In this document: positions 63,528 to 64,000 of the stretch, piece after piece
Layout of the letters: every line of letters starts with the position of its first letter
Numbering within the stretch: position 1 is the first letter of the stretch
DNA from: Methylosinus sp. H3A
Lineage (GTDB): Bacteria > Pseudomonadota > Alphaproteobacteria > Rhizobiales > Beijerinckiaceae
Direction of reading: 5' to 3'
Assembly: GCF_015709455.1 (NCBI RefSeq)
Contig: NZ_JADNQW010000005.1
Coordinates: forward strand, 3,926,001 to 3,990,000
Length of the DNA stretch: 64,000 nucleotides
Notes under the pieces: generated by a model
Seen by the model: the letters and a program-made list of their open reading frames with translations, nothing else
Databases searched by the model: none
What the model was told of the DNA's origin: nothing
Made by a program: the position numbers and the translations under genes

Positions 63528-64000
63528 CTATATCTTCGACATGGAAAACCAGCCCTGGCCCTCAGGCAGGACCACGCCTTTGGTCTCATACCGCTGAAGC
63601 GGCAGCTTGACGACGAAAGTGCGAAAATCGCCTACCGACGCGAACTTCCACGATAGCCGCCCTTTCGCCATGCTCCATGTTCCGGACGTTTCTCGATCTG
63701 GGGACGCCTTTTCGGCCCAACTGGCTCCGCCCTTGGCCATGAATTTGAAGAGGCCATTCCACCCCTGCCCCTTATCGCCAATCCATACGTCCCACATTCC
63801 GGGAAGCAATCTCCTCGCCTCCTCAGCCGCCATTCGCTCGATTTCGGCGCCTTCTTCGTCTCGTTTTTCTGACTTCGCCGACAGGAATTGCTCGATCGAC
63901 TCCTGCTGATCTGCGGGAAGCCGACTGAACTCGGGGCAACCTGTCTTATAGTAATTGAACGCATTACCAGTACTGGAAGTCAATTCGACAGCAAAAAACG
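63528..64000 (-). CDS. Protein of unknown function (5' end outside window)
   Basis: At least 157 residues. The frame stays open to the window edge and reads FFAVELTSSTGNAFNYYKTG there, so the true start is upstream of the window. It has a single early Cys (KTGCPEFSRL), a charged helix (EQFLSAKSEKRDEEGAEIERM) and a C-terminal beta-rich half with repeated Trp (MWDVWIGDKGQGWNGLF; WSMAKGRLSWKF). No family is recognised. It is convergent with proS. Confidence 0.6.
   Translation of the reverse strand, partial: FFAVELTSSTGNAFNYYKTGCPEFSRLPADQQESIEQFLSAKSEKRDEEGAEIERMAAEEARRLLPGMWDVWIGDKGQGWNGLFKFMAKGGASWAEKASPDRETSGTWSMAKGRLSWKFASVGDFRTFVVKLPLQRYETKGVVLPEGQGWFSMSKI

Overview
The window is GC-rich alphaproteobacterial chromosome. 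The gene set (an Irr-type Fur protein, a tolQRAB cluster, NAD-linked formate dehydrogenase fdsGBA-fdhD-fdsD, phosphoenolpyruvate carboxylase, two phasins) fits a methylotrophic Rhizobiales bacterium such as a Methylosinus/Methylocystis-type methanotroph. That taxonomic guess is inference from gene content; no methane monooxygenase or rRNA gene lies in the window.

Bases 561-14778 are one integrated element. It split a chromosomal tRNA-Arg(CCU) gene inside the anticodon loop: the 5' half is at 531-569 and the 3' half at 14779-14816. Joining them at the shared 9-bp core rebuilds a 77-nt tRNA with a perfect anticodon stem. A complete but different tRNA-Arg(CCU) gene (667-743) lies just inside the left end and presumably replaces the broken one. 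The minus-strand backbone is integrase, two AlpA-like proteins, a prim-pol/SF3 helicase, a repeat-rich origin-like region, a terminase-small-subunit-like protein and small unknown genes. This order resembles phage-inducible chromosomal islands and P4-like satellites. The left third carries an AT-richer cargo of two overlapping DNA methyltransferases, a convergent HNH endonuclease gene and a RAMA-like protein, which looks like a restriction-modification cassette. An inversion of about 3 kb (4085-7085), with a decayed IS5-family element inside it, has cut the HNH gene in two and also truncated a backbone gene.

From 14.8 kb on the window looks like ordinary chromosome. 15-22 kb: GDP-fucose synthase and two very large glycosyltransferases (surface polysaccharide), then a Tim44-domain protein. 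23-30 kb: dihydrofolate reductase, tRNA-Pro(CGG), a CheB-CheR-PAS-histidine kinase fusion, a membrane-anchored metalloprotease-like protein and a YqeB-like molybdenum hydroxylase maturation protein. 30-34.4 kb: ybgC-tolQ-tolR-tolA-tolB with no pal behind tolB. 34.8-37.8 kb: pxpC-pxpB-pxpA with a cytosine-deaminase-like gene (5-oxoproline/nucleobase use). 37.8-42 kb: a large PAS histidine kinase divergent from two phasins, with a perfect palindrome in the promoter gap. 42-54.5 kb: aroE, bioB, ppc, an MDR oxidoreductase with divergent LysR regulator, galE, galU, irr, a lytic transglycosylase and a membrane cNMP-binding protein. 54.5-61.8 kb: the formate dehydrogenase operon with its accessory genes and a LysR regulator. 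62-64 kb: an archaeal/eukaryotic-type prolyl-tRNA synthetase and a partial unknown gene.

Formate dehydrogenase, PEP carboxylase and the phasins fit a C1-assimilating, polyhydroxybutyrate-storing lifestyle: formate oxidation supplies NADH, PEP carboxylase feeds C4 acids to a serine-type cycle, and phasins coat storage granules.
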